Below are positions 41,208 to 49,996 of a DNA stretch of 64,000 nt, piece after piece. Below the pieces are notes generated by a model that was not told the origin of the DNA, did no database searches, and saw nothing but the letters and a program-made list of their open reading frames with translations. Positions within the stretch are counted from its first letter, which is position 1. The number at the start of each line of letters is the position of its first letter. The translations under genes and the position numbers were made by a program. Source of the stretch: Sandaracinaceae bacterium (lineage in GTDB: Bacteria > Myxococcota_A > Polyangia > Polyangiales > Houyiibacteriaceae); assembly GCA_020633055.1 (NCBI GenBank), contig JACKEJ010000010.1, positions 450,524 to 514,523 on the forward strand, given 5' to 3'.

Positions 41208-44200
41208 ATGTCGCCGCGACCACACGCCACCGAGTCGGAGAACATCGAGATCGTCGGAGCCCGCGAGCACAACCTCGACGTGCCCTACCTCGAGCTGCCC
41301 AAGCGCTCGCTGGTGGTCTTCACCGGGGTCAGCGGCTCGGGCAAGTCCAGCCTGGCCTTCGACACCCTCTATGCCGAAGGTCAGCGACGTTACGTGGAGA
41401 GCCTGAGCGCCTACGCGCGCCAGTTCCTCGGGCGCCTCGAGCGGCCCGCGGTGGAGCGGTTGCGCGGCCTCTCGCCCACCATCGCCATCGAGCAGAAGTC
41501 GGCCAGCAACAACCCCCGCTCCACGGTGGGGACCATCACCGAGATCTACGACTACCTGCGTGTGCTCTACGCGCGGGCTGGCGTGCAGCACTGCCACCAG
41601 TGCGGCAAGGAGGTGCGCGGACGCAGCGCGGAGGAGGTGGTGCGCGACGTGGAGAGCACCGTCGCCGAGGGCACGCGCCTGACCTTGTTCGCGCCGCTGG
41701 TGACGCACCGCAAGGGCGAGTTCCGCGAGCTGTTCACCGAGCTGGCCGGGCGTGGCTTCGTGCGCGCACGTGTCGATGGCGAGGTCCTACGGCTCGAGGA
41801 CACGCCCACCCTCGTGAAGCACAAGAAGCACACCATCGAGGTGGTCGTCGACCGCCTGGTGCGCCGCGATGAGGACCGACAACGTCTCACCGAGGCGGTC
41901 GAGGCGGGGCTACGCGAAGGCCAGGGCGAGCTACTGGTGGAGGTCGAGCCAGAAGGGGACTCCCCGAGCCACGCGCTGCGCTTCAGCGAGTCGCGCATGT
42001 GCTGTGGCGTGGCGTTCCCCGAGCTCAGCCCACAGAGCTTCTCGTTCAACAGCCCGCTCGGCATGTGCCCCAGCTGCCAGGGGCTCGGCACGCGCATCGA
42101 GGTGGACCCGGAGCTGGTCGTGCCCGACCCGAGCCTCTCCATCCGCGAGGGCGCCATCGCGCCGTGGAAGAGCGCCATGGACAAAGGCGAGGGCTGGACC
42201 TTCCGCGTCATCGACGGCATGGCCAAGGCCGTCGGCGTCGACCTGGACACCCCGTACGCCAAGCTCAGCGCGAAGAAGCGCGCGCAGGTGCTCTACGGCC
42301 TCGAGGGCAAGAAAATCCGCATGGAGTGGGGCTCGGAAGGCGGCGACAGCCACGGTAGCTGGGCGGTCTCGTTCACTGGCGTCATCCCGCGTCTCGAGCG
42401 GCTGTACCACGAGACCAAGTCCGAGATGATGCGCGTGTCGTACGCGAAGTACTTCGCGGAGCGACACTGTGACACCTGTGAGGGACGCCGGCTGCGGCCC
42501 GAGAGTCTCGCCGTGCGGGTAGGGGAACGCGGGATCGCCGACGTCACGCACATGACGGTGTCCGACGCGTCGGCGCACTTCGACGCGCTGCAGCTCACCG
42601 GAAACCAGGCGGCCATTGCGGAGGGCGCCCTACGGGAGATCCGCAGCCGCCTGCGCTTCCTGCTGGACGTGGGGCTCGAGTACCTCACGCTCGATCGCGC
42701 CGGCCCCAGCCTGAGCGGCGGCGAGGCACAACGGATTCGTCTGGCGAGCCAGCTGGGCAGCGAGCTGAGCGGCGTCATGTACGTTCTCGACGAGCCCAGC
42801 ATCGGACTGCACCAGCGCGACAACGAGCGCCTGATCCGGACGCTCGAGCGCCTGCGCGACCTGGGCAACAGCGTGATCGTGGTAGAGCACGACGAGGAGA
42901 CCATCCGCGCCGCCGACCATCTCGTGGACTTCGGCGTCGGCGCCGGCCGGCTGGGCGGCAAGGTGCTCTACAGCGGCGCGCCCGAAGGCGTCGCGCGCGT
43001 GGCCGAGAGCATCACGGGGCAGTACCTGAGCGGCGCGCGCAGCATCCCGCGGCCCGAGGCGCGACGCACACCGCAAGGACAGCTCCTCGTCCGAGGTGCG
43101 CGCATGAACAACCTGCACCGCATCGACGTTTCGATCCCTCTCGGGGTGCTGACCGCGGTCACCGGCGTGAGCGGCGCGGGCAAGAGCTCGCTGGTCAACG
43201 GCATCCTGCTCCCCGCGCTGGGGCGCAAGCTCCACAACAGCACCGACCCCATTGGCGCGCACGACGCCCTCGAGGGGCTCGACGCCATCGACAAGGTCAT
43301 CGCCATCGATCAGCGTCCGATCGGGCGCACGCCCCGCAGCAACCCGGGCACGTACACGAAGGCGTTCGACGAGGTGCGCGAGGTGTTCGCCCAGCTCCCG
43401 GAGGCGCGCACGCGCGGATTCACGGCGGGGCGCTTCTCGTTCAATGTGAAGGGCGGGCGCTGCGAGGCCTGCTCGGGCGACGGTCAGGTGAAGGTCGAGA
43501 TGCACTTTCTGTCCGACGTGTTCGTGCCGTGCGAGGTGTGCGAGGGGAAGCGCTACAACAGCCAGACCCTCGCCGTGCGCTACCGCGGCAAGAACATCAC
43601 GGACGTGCTGGCCATGAGCATCGACGACTGCGCCGACCTGTTCGCGGCGCACCCGAAGCTCGCGGCCATCCTGAGCACGCTGCAGCAGGTGGGGCTTGGC
43701 TACATGCAGCTCGGGCAGCCCGCGCCGACGATGAGCGGCGGCGAGGCGCAGCGCGTGAAGCTGAGCCGCGAGCTGGCGAAGCGCCAGACGGGGCGCACGC
43801 TCTACGTGCTGGACGAGCCCACGACCGGGCTGCACTTCGAGGACATCCGCCGCTTGCTCGGGGTGTTGCAGCAGCTGGTCGACGCAGGCAACTCCGTGCT
43901 GGTCATCGAGCACAACCTGGACGTGATCCGCAGCGCAGACTGGGTCGTCGACCTGGGGCCGGAGGGCGGAGCGGGAGGCGGTCGCGTGGTGGCGGAGGGC
44001 ACGCCCGAACAGGTGGCGCGGGTCGCCGGAAGTCACACGGGGCGCTTCCTGCGCGGAGCACTCCGGAGCGCGCGCGCACCAGACGTCGCCACGCGCTCGA
44101 AGCCCGCGCCCGACACCACGCTGTCGAAAACGCGCACGCCAAAGGGCGCGTCCACGACGCCGCGGAACAGCAGGTCCAGCCCGCCAGCCAAGACCGCCAA

Positions 44201-44261
44201 CGCCGCCAAGACCGCCAAGACCGCCAAGACCGCCAAGAAGCTCAAGGCCGAACGCGGATGA
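41208..44261 (+). CDS. uvrA: Excinuclease ABC subunit A
   Basis: ATPase that finds bulky DNA lesions and loads UvrB in nucleotide-excision repair. Two ABC modules: Walker A GVSGSGKSSLAFDT (about 40-53) and GVSGAGKSSLVN; signature motifs GPSLSGGEAQRIRLAS and TMSGGEAQRVKLS; Walker B VLDEPSIGLHQRD and VLDEPTTGLH. The C-terminal zinc module (CEACSGDG, CEVCEGKRY) is intact. The internal zinc finger before FSFNSPLGMCPSC has CC where most UvrA have CxxC. A lysine/alanine/threonine-rich tail of about 40 residues with repeated AKT units extends the protein to 1017, about 70 beyond usual. The stop overlaps the convergent L,D-transpeptidase gene by 20 bases. Confidence 0.96.
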   Translation: MSPRPHATESENIEIVGAREHNLDVPYLELPKRSLVVFTGVSGSGKSSLAFDTLYAEGQRRYVESLSAYARQFLGRLERPAVERLRGLSPTIAIEQKSASNNPRSTVGTITEIYDYLRVLYARAGVQHCHQCGKEVRGRSAEEVVRDVESTVAEGTRLTLFAPLVTHRKGEFRELFTELAGRGFVRARVDGEVLRLEDTPTLVKHKKHTIEVVVDRLVRRDEDRQRLTEAVEAGLREGQGELLVEVEPEGDSPSHALRFSESRMCCGVAFPELSPQSFSFNSPLGMCPSCQGLGTRIEVDPELVVPDPSLSIREGAIAPWKSAMDKGEGWTFRVIDGMAKAVGVDLDTPYAKLSAKKRAQVLYGLEGKKIRMEWGSEGGDSHGSWAVSFTGVIPRLERLYHETKSEMMRVSYAKYFAERHCDTCEGRRLRPESLAVRVGERGIADVTHMTVSDASAHFDALQLTGNQAAIAEGALREIRSRLRFLLDVGLEYLTLDRAGPSLSGGEAQRIRLASQLGSELSGVMYVLDEPSIGLHQRDNERLIRTLERLRDLGNSVIVVEHDEETIRAADHLVDFGVGAGRLGGKVLYSGAPEGVARVAESITGQYLSGARSIPRPEARRTPQGQLLVRGARMNNLHRIDVSIPLGVLTAVTGVSGAGKSSLVNGILLPALGRKLHNSTDPIGAHDALEGLDAIDKVIAIDQRPIGRTPRSNPGTYTKAFDEVREVFAQLPEARTRGFTAGRFSFNVKGGRCEACSGDGQVKVEMHFLSDVFVPCEVCEGKRYNSQTLAVRYRGKNITDVLAMSIDDCADLFAAHPKLAAILSTLQQVGLGYMQLGQPAPTMSGGEAQRVKLSRELAKRQTGRTLYVLDEPTTGLHFEDIRRLLGVLQQLVDAGNSVLVIEHNLDVIRSADWVVDLGPEGGAGGGRVVAEGTPEQVARVAGSHTGRFLRGALRSARAPDVATRSKPAPDTTLSKTRTPKGASTTPRNSRSSPPAKTANAAKTAKTAKTAKKLKAERG
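44178..44245 (+). repeat. Short tandem repeats in the uvrA C-terminal tail
   Basis: Repeats of the 9-base unit ACCGCCAAG (with one ACGCC variant) encode the AKTAKTAK-type tail of UvrA and partly overlap the end of the convergent gene. Slippage would change tail length by three residues per unit. Confidence 0.75.
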
Positions 44262-45519
44262 ACGTCGGACGCTCGCCCTCGAGTGGCAGGATGGCGTTCC
44301 ACCCGGCGGGCAGCGCCGGCTGGGTGAAGTCGAACAGGTAGCGCGCATCACGCGGGCTCAGGTTGACGCAGCCGTGGCTGCGGGCGTGCCCGAAGTCGTC
44401 GTGCCAGAACGCAGCGTGCAGCCCGTTGCTGCCCTCGAAATACTGCACCCACGGGACATCTTCGATGGCGTACTCGTTCGGCGTGTCTGCGCCCAGGTTG
44501 CTCATGTCGCTGAAGGCCAGCTTGATCCAGATGGCGTGCACCCCGAGCGGCGTACGGTGATGCCGCCCCTCGCGTCCGGTGGAGACGAGCGTCACGAACA
44601 CGGGCCGGGTGCCCTCGTAGGCCACCAGCACCTGATCGGCCACGCTCACGTCGAGCCAACGCTCGCCAGCGCGCACCTCGGCGGGGGGCTCGGTCAGCGT
44701 AGGCCCTTGCAGGTCGCGCCGACGCATCGCACCGCCGTCCGCCAGCGCGACCCAGTCGCCGCGCTCGGGCGTCGACGGGCTGAGGCGCAGACGCGTCCGG
44801 CGCCCGAGGCGACGCACGACGGGACCGTTGGGGCGCGCGTGCACCGTCGCGTTGTCACGACGTACCCAGGCGAAGGCGAGGTCGTCGTCTGGACCCAGCT
44901 CGACCCCCGCGAGGTCACTCCCGCGCGCGTAGCCGATGTCGCCGCGCTCGATGAACAGCTGGCTCTCCGTGCGGACGAAGCGCACGCCTTGCACGGTGCG
45001 CTCCCCCGTCACCACCACGCCGAAGCCACGACCCAGCGCCATGGCGTACTCGTCGGTGAAATACTCCGACGGTCGCGCGTAGGCGCGTGCGCCGTCCGTG
45101 CGCACGAAGGCGTACGCCTTCGGCAGCAGGGCCCCCTCGGGCACGGCTGGCCGCGCGACCCCGCTCGGCAGCTCGGTGCTCAGCTGCGCGTGGCGCGTAC
45201 ACAGGTACAGCTCGTCACCCACCTGGAACCAATAGCCGGTCGGGCAGTCCACGCCGGGCAGCCGGCGCCGAACCGGGAGCCGCGTCCCACGCGCGATGGT
45301 GCCGCGGCGGCCGGACGCCTCGCTGGGACCCCGAAACACGCGTGCCCCGTCGTTGACGACCTCGACCGAACGCACCCACTGCGGGAGCGGGAGGCTTCCG
45401 GTGGTCGAAGGCTGGGCACCCACGCGCTCCGAGGCGGGAGCGCTCAGCGACGCCGCCAGCAAGGAGAGCGCACCCAGCAGCGGGGCGCCGCTCGGCCACG
45501 CGCGCGAGAGACTCTTCAC
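44242..45519 (-). CDS. L,D-transpeptidase (YkuD family)
   Basis: Predicted envelope enzyme that forms 3-3 (or protein-peptidoglycan) cross-links. From the GTG at 45519 (VKSLSRAWPSG) the product is 425 residues with an N-terminal signal segment (about 8-35) and two long beta-rich regions that resemble SH3-like wall-binding repeats. The YkuD catalytic domain is at the C-terminus: HAAFWHDDFGHARSHGCVN, with the catalytic triad residues His, Ser/Gly and Cys in SHGCVN (about residue 388). The frame is open another 38 codons upstream, where it would lack a clean signal peptide. Convergent with uvrA, overlapping 20 bases. Confidence 0.88.
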   Translation of the reverse strand: MKSLSRAWPSGAPLLGALSLLAASLSAPASERVGAQPSTTGSLPLPQWVRSVEVVNDGARVFRGPSEASGRRGTIARGTRLPVRRRLPGVDCPTGYWFQVGDELYLCTRHAQLSTELPSGVARPAVPEGALLPKAYAFVRTDGARAYARPSEYFTDEYAMALGRGFGVVVTGERTVQGVRFVRTESQLFIERGDIGYARGSDLAGVELGPDDDLAFAWVRRDNATVHARPNGPVVRRLGRRTRLRLSPSTPERGDWVALADGGAMRRRDLQGPTLTEPPAEVRAGERWLDVSVADQVLVAYEGTRPVFVTLVSTGREGRHHRTPLGVHAIWIKLAFSDMSNLGADTPNEYAIEDVPWVQYFEGSNGLHAAFWHDDFGHARSHGCVNLSPRDARYLFDFTQPALPAGWNAILPLEGERPTFIRVRP

Positions 45520-45660
45520 GCCCCGGAGTATACCCAGCGGGGGCGCCAGGGCCGCTTTTGGGGCGAGGGGACCGAGCGCGCACGGCAGGCGCAACGCGCG
45601 CCGAGCCCTGGCGTGCACCGGCCCGCTGGCCACTGGCGAAGCGCGCTGCTACGCCTCCGC

Positions 45661-46158
45661 ATGACCACGAAGTTCACGGTCGAGCACGTGCTCAACACCA
45701 CGCCCGAGGGGTTCTGGACACGCATCCAGCCAAACGAGGAATTCTACCGGGCCCTCTACGTCGACCACCTGGGCTACGAGTACGAGCTGCTCGAGTGCGA
45801 CCTCGCGGTCGGGACACGCAAGGCGCGCATCAAGCCCACCGCGGACGCTCCGAAGGTCATCCGTGAGGCGTTGGGTGAGCGCTTCAGCTTCATCGAGGAT
45901 GGCAAGTACGACGCCACCGCGGGCCGCTACGACTTCCAGATCATCCCCAACACGTTCACCGACAAGGTCCACACGACGGCGTACCAGATCATGGTCCCAC
46001 ACGGCTCCGACCAGTGCGTGCGCACCGTGCACTTCGAGATCACGGCCAACCTGCTCGGGCTGGGCGCCATCCTCGAGAAGTTCATCGCCCGCACCACGCG
46101 CGAGAGCTACGGCGACAGCGCCAAGTTCACGAACGACTTCCTCGCCAAGCTGGGCTGA
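45661..46158 (+). CDS. DUF2505-family protein
   Basis: A 165-residue soluble protein with the START/SRPBCC-like pattern of DUF2505: MTTKFTVEHVLNTTPEGFWTRIQPNEEFYRALYVDHLGYEYELLECD, a beta-sandwich with a long C-terminal helix (AILEKFIARTTRESYGDSAKFTNDFLAK). Family members are thought to bind hydrophobic ligands, but none is well characterised. The frame is open far upstream, but the ATG at 45661 starts the conserved fold. Confidence 0.78.
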   Translation: MTTKFTVEHVLNTTPEGFWTRIQPNEEFYRALYVDHLGYEYELLECDLAVGTRKARIKPTADAPKVIREALGERFSFIEDGKYDATAGRYDFQIIPNTFTDKVHTTAYQIMVPHGSDQCVRTVHFEITANLLGLGAILEKFIARTTRESYGDSAKFTNDFLAKLG

Positions 46159-46177
46159 GCGGCTCGTGTCGGCGAGC

Positions 46178-46193
46178 GGGGGCGAACGCCCCC
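46178..46193. terminator. GC-rich hairpin after the DUF2505 gene
   Basis: GGGGGCG-AA-CGCCCCC (46178-46193), a perfect 7-bp stem with a 2-nt loop 19 nt after the stop. No T run; possible pause or terminator. Confidence 0.35.
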
Positions 46194-46299
46194 GGAGGGG
46201 GTCGGGGCCCGCCTCGAGCCGGTCCACTCTGCGCAGGGCTCCCGGGGTCGGGCGGAGGAGCCGCTTGTCCGCGCTCGGGCTCGCTCCTATCCTGCGCTC

Positions 46300-46860
46300 A
46301 TGAACGCGCCATCCTCGGTCTCTCGTCGGACTCCTGCGAGCCTGTCCTTCGTCACTCCGCTGCTCTTCTCCGCCACCATGCTCGCGGTGGGACCAGCGCT
46401 CGGCGCCTGCGATGGAAGCGCGCCTGGCGCACTGCTCGCCTCGGACACGGAGAACCTGGAGTTCACCAACGCGCAGTCCTCCACCAGCGCAAGCTACCGG
46501 CTGTACCTCAGCGCGAACGCAGTCCCTCAGGTGTCGTCCGCCACGCTCGGCGTCATCGTGGACGTGGTCGCAGGTGGTCCATCCATCGAGGTCTCGGTCA
46601 CCCCCCCTTCCGGCACGGCGGTGACCGACAGCACGCCCGAGCCCGTGACGAGCTCCGGTGTCAGCTACGACCGCTATGCGCTCACGCTGCCAGAGTCCTC
46701 GGCTCTCTGTGAGGACACCGGCGCGTGCACGCTGGACTACGCCGTCTCGATCACACGCGCCGGCACGGACGACGCGGCGTTCACCGCGATCGCGACGGTC
46801 TCGGGCGTCATCGTGGGTGACGCGATCACCACCGACGACGTCGCGCTCGACTTCCTCTGA
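46300..46860 (+). CDS. Lipoprotein of unknown function
   Basis: A 186-residue protein with a signal peptide ending in the lipobox ALGAC (about residue 36), then an immunoglobulin- or fibronectin-like beta-rich domain (IEVSVTPPSGTAVTD, YALTLPESS) with one close cysteine pair (CEDTGAC) that may form a disulfide. Family not recognised. Convergent with murI (8-nt gap). Confidence 0.72.
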   Translation: MNAPSSVSRRTPASLSFVTPLLFSATMLAVGPALGACDGSAPGALLASDTENLEFTNAQSSTSASYRLYLSANAVPQVSSATLGVIVDVVAGGPSIEVSVTPPSGTAVTDSTPEPVTSSGVSYDRYALTLPESSALCEDTGACTLDYAVSITRAGTDDAAFTAIATVSGVIVGDAITTDDVALDFL

Positions 46861-46868
46861 ACGACGCG

Positions 46869-47687
46869 TCAGAGGTCGATCTGCTCGACCGCGGCCGCGT
46901 CGATGTCGCGACCCAAGAAGCGCCCCGCGACCTCGGCGAAGCGCCCGGGCAAGTCGGTGACCATGATGCGCAACGTGCCGGGTCCGTCGGCGCGCGCGAG
47001 GCCACGTGCGTGCAACAGCGCGTGCAGCTCGCTCGCCGTCGCGTGTGCGCTGTCGACCACCTGCACCTCCGGGGAGAGCACGCGCGCAGCGACACTGCGG
47101 ATGACGTCGGCCAGCAACGGGTAGTGCGTGCAGCCCAGGATCAGCGTGTCCACGCCTGCCACGGCGAGCGGCTCGAGGTAGTGCTCGACCACCTCAGTCG
47201 GGACAGCACCCTCCAGCCAGCCCTCCTCCGCCAGCGGCACCAGCAGCGGCGCCGCCTGGGGGAAGAGCTCCGCCTTGCTGCTGAGCCCAGCCAGCTCACG
47301 GCCGTAAGCGCCCGAGGCGACCGTGCCGCGCGTCGCGATGACCCCCACGCGGCCGTTCACGCTCGCCTCGATGCCAGCGCGCGCTCCAGGGCCGATCACC
47401 CCCAGCACCGGCACGTCCAGCTCCACGCGCAGCATGTCCACCGCCACCGCGGAGACTGTGTTGCACGCGATCACCAAGAGCTTGATGTCGTGCGCCTGCA
47501 GACGGCGCGCGCACGCCCGCGCGTAGCGCAACACGGTCCGGGGGCTGCGCGTGCCATAGGGGACACGCGCGGTGTCGCCCAAGTACACGATGTGCTCGTT
47601 GGGGAGGGCGTCCATGATGGCGGAGGCGACGGTCAAGCCACCCAGCCCGGAGTCGAACACGCCAATCGGAGAGCGGGCGTCGGCCAT
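46869..47687 (-). CDS. murI: Glutamate racemase
   Basis: Makes D-glutamate for peptidoglycan. From the ATG at 47687 (MADARSPIGVFDSGLGGLTVA) the protein has 272 residues. Both catalytic cysteines are present, in VIACNTVSA and LGCTHYPLL, with the substrate-binding FDSGLGGLTV (about 10-19), YLGDTARVPYG and GTRGTV-type segments. The frame extends upstream of 47687, but that part is not conserved-looking. Divergent from the kinase-receiver gene. Confidence 0.96.
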   Translation of the reverse strand: MADARSPIGVFDSGLGGLTVASAIMDALPNEHIVYLGDTARVPYGTRSPRTVLRYARACARRLQAHDIKLLVIACNTVSAVAVDMLRVELDVPVLGVIGPGARAGIEASVNGRVGVIATRGTVASGAYGRELAGLSSKAELFPQAAPLLVPLAEEGWLEGAVPTEVVEHYLEPLAVAGVDTLILGCTHYPLLADVIRSVAARVLSPEVQVVDSAHATASELHALLHARGLARADGPGTLRIMVTDLPGRFAEVAGRFLGRDIDAAAVEQIDL

Positions 47688-47783
47688 ATGGCTCGGAGTG
47701 TAGCAACCCTGGGGTCGCGCGCTGCGCACCACGGCGGATCGTTCGGGTCGTCGCATCCAGAAAGTGCGTACCGCTCGGGCGTC

Positions 47784-47804
47784 GTGATATCGTGCCGTTA
47801 TCAC
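47784..47804. promoter_or_regulatory. Inverted repeat upstream of the kinase-receiver gene
   Basis: GTGATA (47784-47789) and TATCAC (47799-47804) form an interrupted palindrome with 9-bp spacer in the divergent murI/kinase region. Size fits a dimeric regulator site; nothing identifies the binder. Confidence 0.4.
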
Positions 47805-47865
47805 TGACCGACCACAGTCTCATTGGAACGGCAGCGAGGCCCCCTCGAGCGGGTCGCTCGATGGC

Positions 47866-49143
47866 TTGATCTTCGACCTCGGGGAGATGCTCGCGGGCAA
47901 CTACGAGGTCCGTTGCCTGCTGGGTGCCGGCGGCATGGGCCAGGTGTTCGAGGCGCTCGACCACCAGCTCGACCGCCGCGTCGCCATCAAGGTCGCGTCC
48001 GCCGGCCCAGCCGTCAGCTTGCTGCGCCAAGAGGCCCGCGCGCTCGCTGCGTTCCGTCACCCGAGCCTGGTCACCGTCCACACGCTGGGCGCGCGCCGCG
48101 GCGTCGACTTCCTCGTCATGGAGCGCATCTACGGCCTCAGCCTCGGTCGCCACCTGAGCACACGCTTCGACTCCCGCTCGGCCCCCGACATCGACGAGAC
48201 CATCGAGGTCATCACCGCCATCGCCGAAGGGCTCGCCGTGGTGCACCGCGCCGGCTTGGCCCACCGCGACGTGAAGCCCGACAACGTCATGATGACGCCG
48301 GACCACCGCATCGTGCTGATGGACTTCGGGCTCGTGCTGCCGGAGTACCACGTCGCGTCGCAGACACGCATCGCCGGCTCACCTCCGTACATGGCACCGG
48401 AGGCGCTGGACAACACGGTGCAGCCAGGCGCCGGGCGCTTGCTGGACCTGTACAGCCTGGGCGTGGTCGCCTTCGAGATGCTCACCAACACGCTCCCGGT
48501 CGCCGGCGAGAACGTGGCCGAGCTGTACGACCACCACCACACGCAGCCTGTGCCCGATGTGCGCACGCGCCGCATGGGCGTGCCCGCGCGCTTGGCCGAG
48601 TTGGTCAGCGAGTTGCTCGCGAAGAGCCCGAACGATCGACCCCAGAGCGCCGAAGCCGTCGCCTGGCGGCTACGCGCGATGCAGGGCGGGATCCGCGAAG
48701 CACAGCAGGCCGTGACGCTGGTGCCCGAGAGCGATGAGCTCCGCGTGCTGATCGCGGAGGACAACAAGGACGTCGCCCGCGTGCTGCAGTTCTACGTGAA
48801 GCAGATCTTGGGGGACTCCGTGAAGATCGAGACGGCCGCCGACGGCGAGGCGGCGATGGCGGCCATCCGTCGACGCGAGCCGGACCTCCTGTTGCTGGAT
48901 CTCCACATGCCCAAGATGAACGGCATCGAGGTGTGCATGGCGCTGCGTGGCGAGCGTCTCGGCGAGCGCACGACCATCATCAGCGTGAGCGCGGGCGCGC
49001 AGGACGACGACCGCCAGCTCCTCTACCAGTTGGGAATCCACCACTTCGTGGAGAAGGGCACGGCGCTCAAGGAGAGGTTGTCGACCGCCATCTACGACGC
49101 GATGGGCATCGACAAGCGCTCGGAGAGCGTCACCCGCTTCTGA
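47866..49143 (+). CDS. Ser/Thr kinase fused to a C-terminal receiver domain
   Basis: A 425-residue cytoplasmic protein. Hanks-type kinase (about 13-275): GAGGMGQVFEA P-loop, AIKVA, HRDVKPDNVMM, LMDFGLVL, APEALDN. A receiver domain (about 291-415) follows: LIAEDNKDVARVLQ, acceptor Asp in LLLDLHMPK (about 344), Ser in SVSAG, and FVEKG replacing the usual KPF. The start is uncertain: first canonical codon is TTG 47866, ATG 47887 is next, while the in-frame sequence upstream to about 47797 also looks protein-like but has no standard start. The fusion would couple a two-component signal to Ser/Thr phosphorylation. No TM helix. No histidine kinase adjacent. Confidence 0.88.
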   Translation: MIFDLGEMLAGNYEVRCLLGAGGMGQVFEALDHQLDRRVAIKVASAGPAVSLLRQEARALAAFRHPSLVTVHTLGARRGVDFLVMERIYGLSLGRHLSTRFDSRSAPDIDETIEVITAIAEGLAVVHRAGLAHRDVKPDNVMMTPDHRIVLMDFGLVLPEYHVASQTRIAGSPPYMAPEALDNTVQPGAGRLLDLYSLGVVAFEMLTNTLPVAGENVAELYDHHHTQPVPDVRTRRMGVPARLAELVSELLAKSPNDRPQSAEAVAWRLRAMQGGIREAQQAVTLVPESDELRVLIAEDNKDVARVLQFYVKQILGDSVKIETAADGEAAMAAIRRREPDLLLLDLHMPKMNGIEVCMALRGERLGERTTIISVSAGAQDDDRQLLYQLGIHHFVEKGTALKERLSTAIYDAMGIDKRSESVTRF

Positions 49144-49180
49144 ATATTCGCGGCGTATGGCAGTCTGTGGCGGTACGCCC

Positions 49181-49882
49181 ATGCCTGTCCGACTCCGTCC
49201 CCACGCGTCCCTCCGAGTGCTCCGGCTCGCGGCTGGGCTGGCTGCGCTCACCGTGGCCCCGGCGGTCACGCCACCGCCCATCGCCCACGCACAGACCGAC
49301 GAGCAGATCGCGCGAGCCCGCGCACTGTTCACGGAAGGACAGAGCGCGTACGACGCCGGTCGCTTTCAAGAGGCCGTGACGAAGATGCGCGAGGCGTACG
49401 ACATCACCCACTCGCCCGAGCTGGCGTTCAACGTCGCACGCGTCTACGAGCGCATGAGCGAATACCAAGAGGCCATCCGCTACTTCCGCATCTACCTGCG
49501 TCAGGGTACGCCCGACGCCGAGGTGCGCGCGGACGTGGAGCAGCGCGTCGCGGCGCTGCGCGAGGCCGAACGTCGGTCCCGCGACCACGTCTTCACGGCG
49601 CCCCCGAGCGACGACGAGCTCACCCGCGAAGCCCGGACGTTCTTCACGCGCGGCGTCGCGATGTTCCGGCGGGGCGAATACGAGGCGGCCATGCAGGCGT
49701 TCACGGCCGCCCACCGCTTCGCGCCGCTGCCCGAGGTCCTCTACAACATGGCCGTCGTCGCCGAGCGGCTGGGCGCCCCCCGTGACGCCATCGACTACTA
49801 TCGCGAGTACCTGCGGCTTCGCCCGACGGCACCGGATCGTGGCTTCGTCGAGCGGGAGATCGAGCGCCTCCGAGGCCGCTGA
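49181..49882 (+). CDS. Exported TPR protein
   Basis: A 233-residue protein from ATG 49181 (the frame opens at 49157) with a signal peptide cleaved near AHAQTDEQ, followed by about four TPR-like units (RARALFTEGQSAYDAGRFQEA, LAFNVARVYERMSEYQEAIRYF, AREARTFFTRGVAMFRRGEYEAA, LYNMAVVAERLGAPRDAIDYY). Probably a periplasmic scaffold. It lies 38 nt after the kinase-receiver gene on the same strand; a common transcript with the double-FHA gene is possible. Confidence 0.78.
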   Translation: MPVRLRPHASLRVLRLAAGLAALTVAPAVTPPPIAHAQTDEQIARARALFTEGQSAYDAGRFQEAVTKMREAYDITHSPELAFNVARVYERMSEYQEAIRYFRIYLRQGTPDAEVRADVEQRVAALREAERRSRDHVFTAPPSDDELTREARTFFTRGVAMFRRGEYEAAMQAFTAAHRFAPLPEVLYNMAVVAERLGAPRDAIDYYREYLRLRPTAPDRGFVEREIERLRGR

Positions 49883-49996
49883 GGAGCGCACCGCGCTTGG
49901 GGGCGCCGTCCGACACGTGTGCGACGCCACGCGTCCGCGCGCGGAGCTAGGCACGTTCTTGACCGCAGCCGAGGGCCGGCCCAGGCTCTTCGTCCG

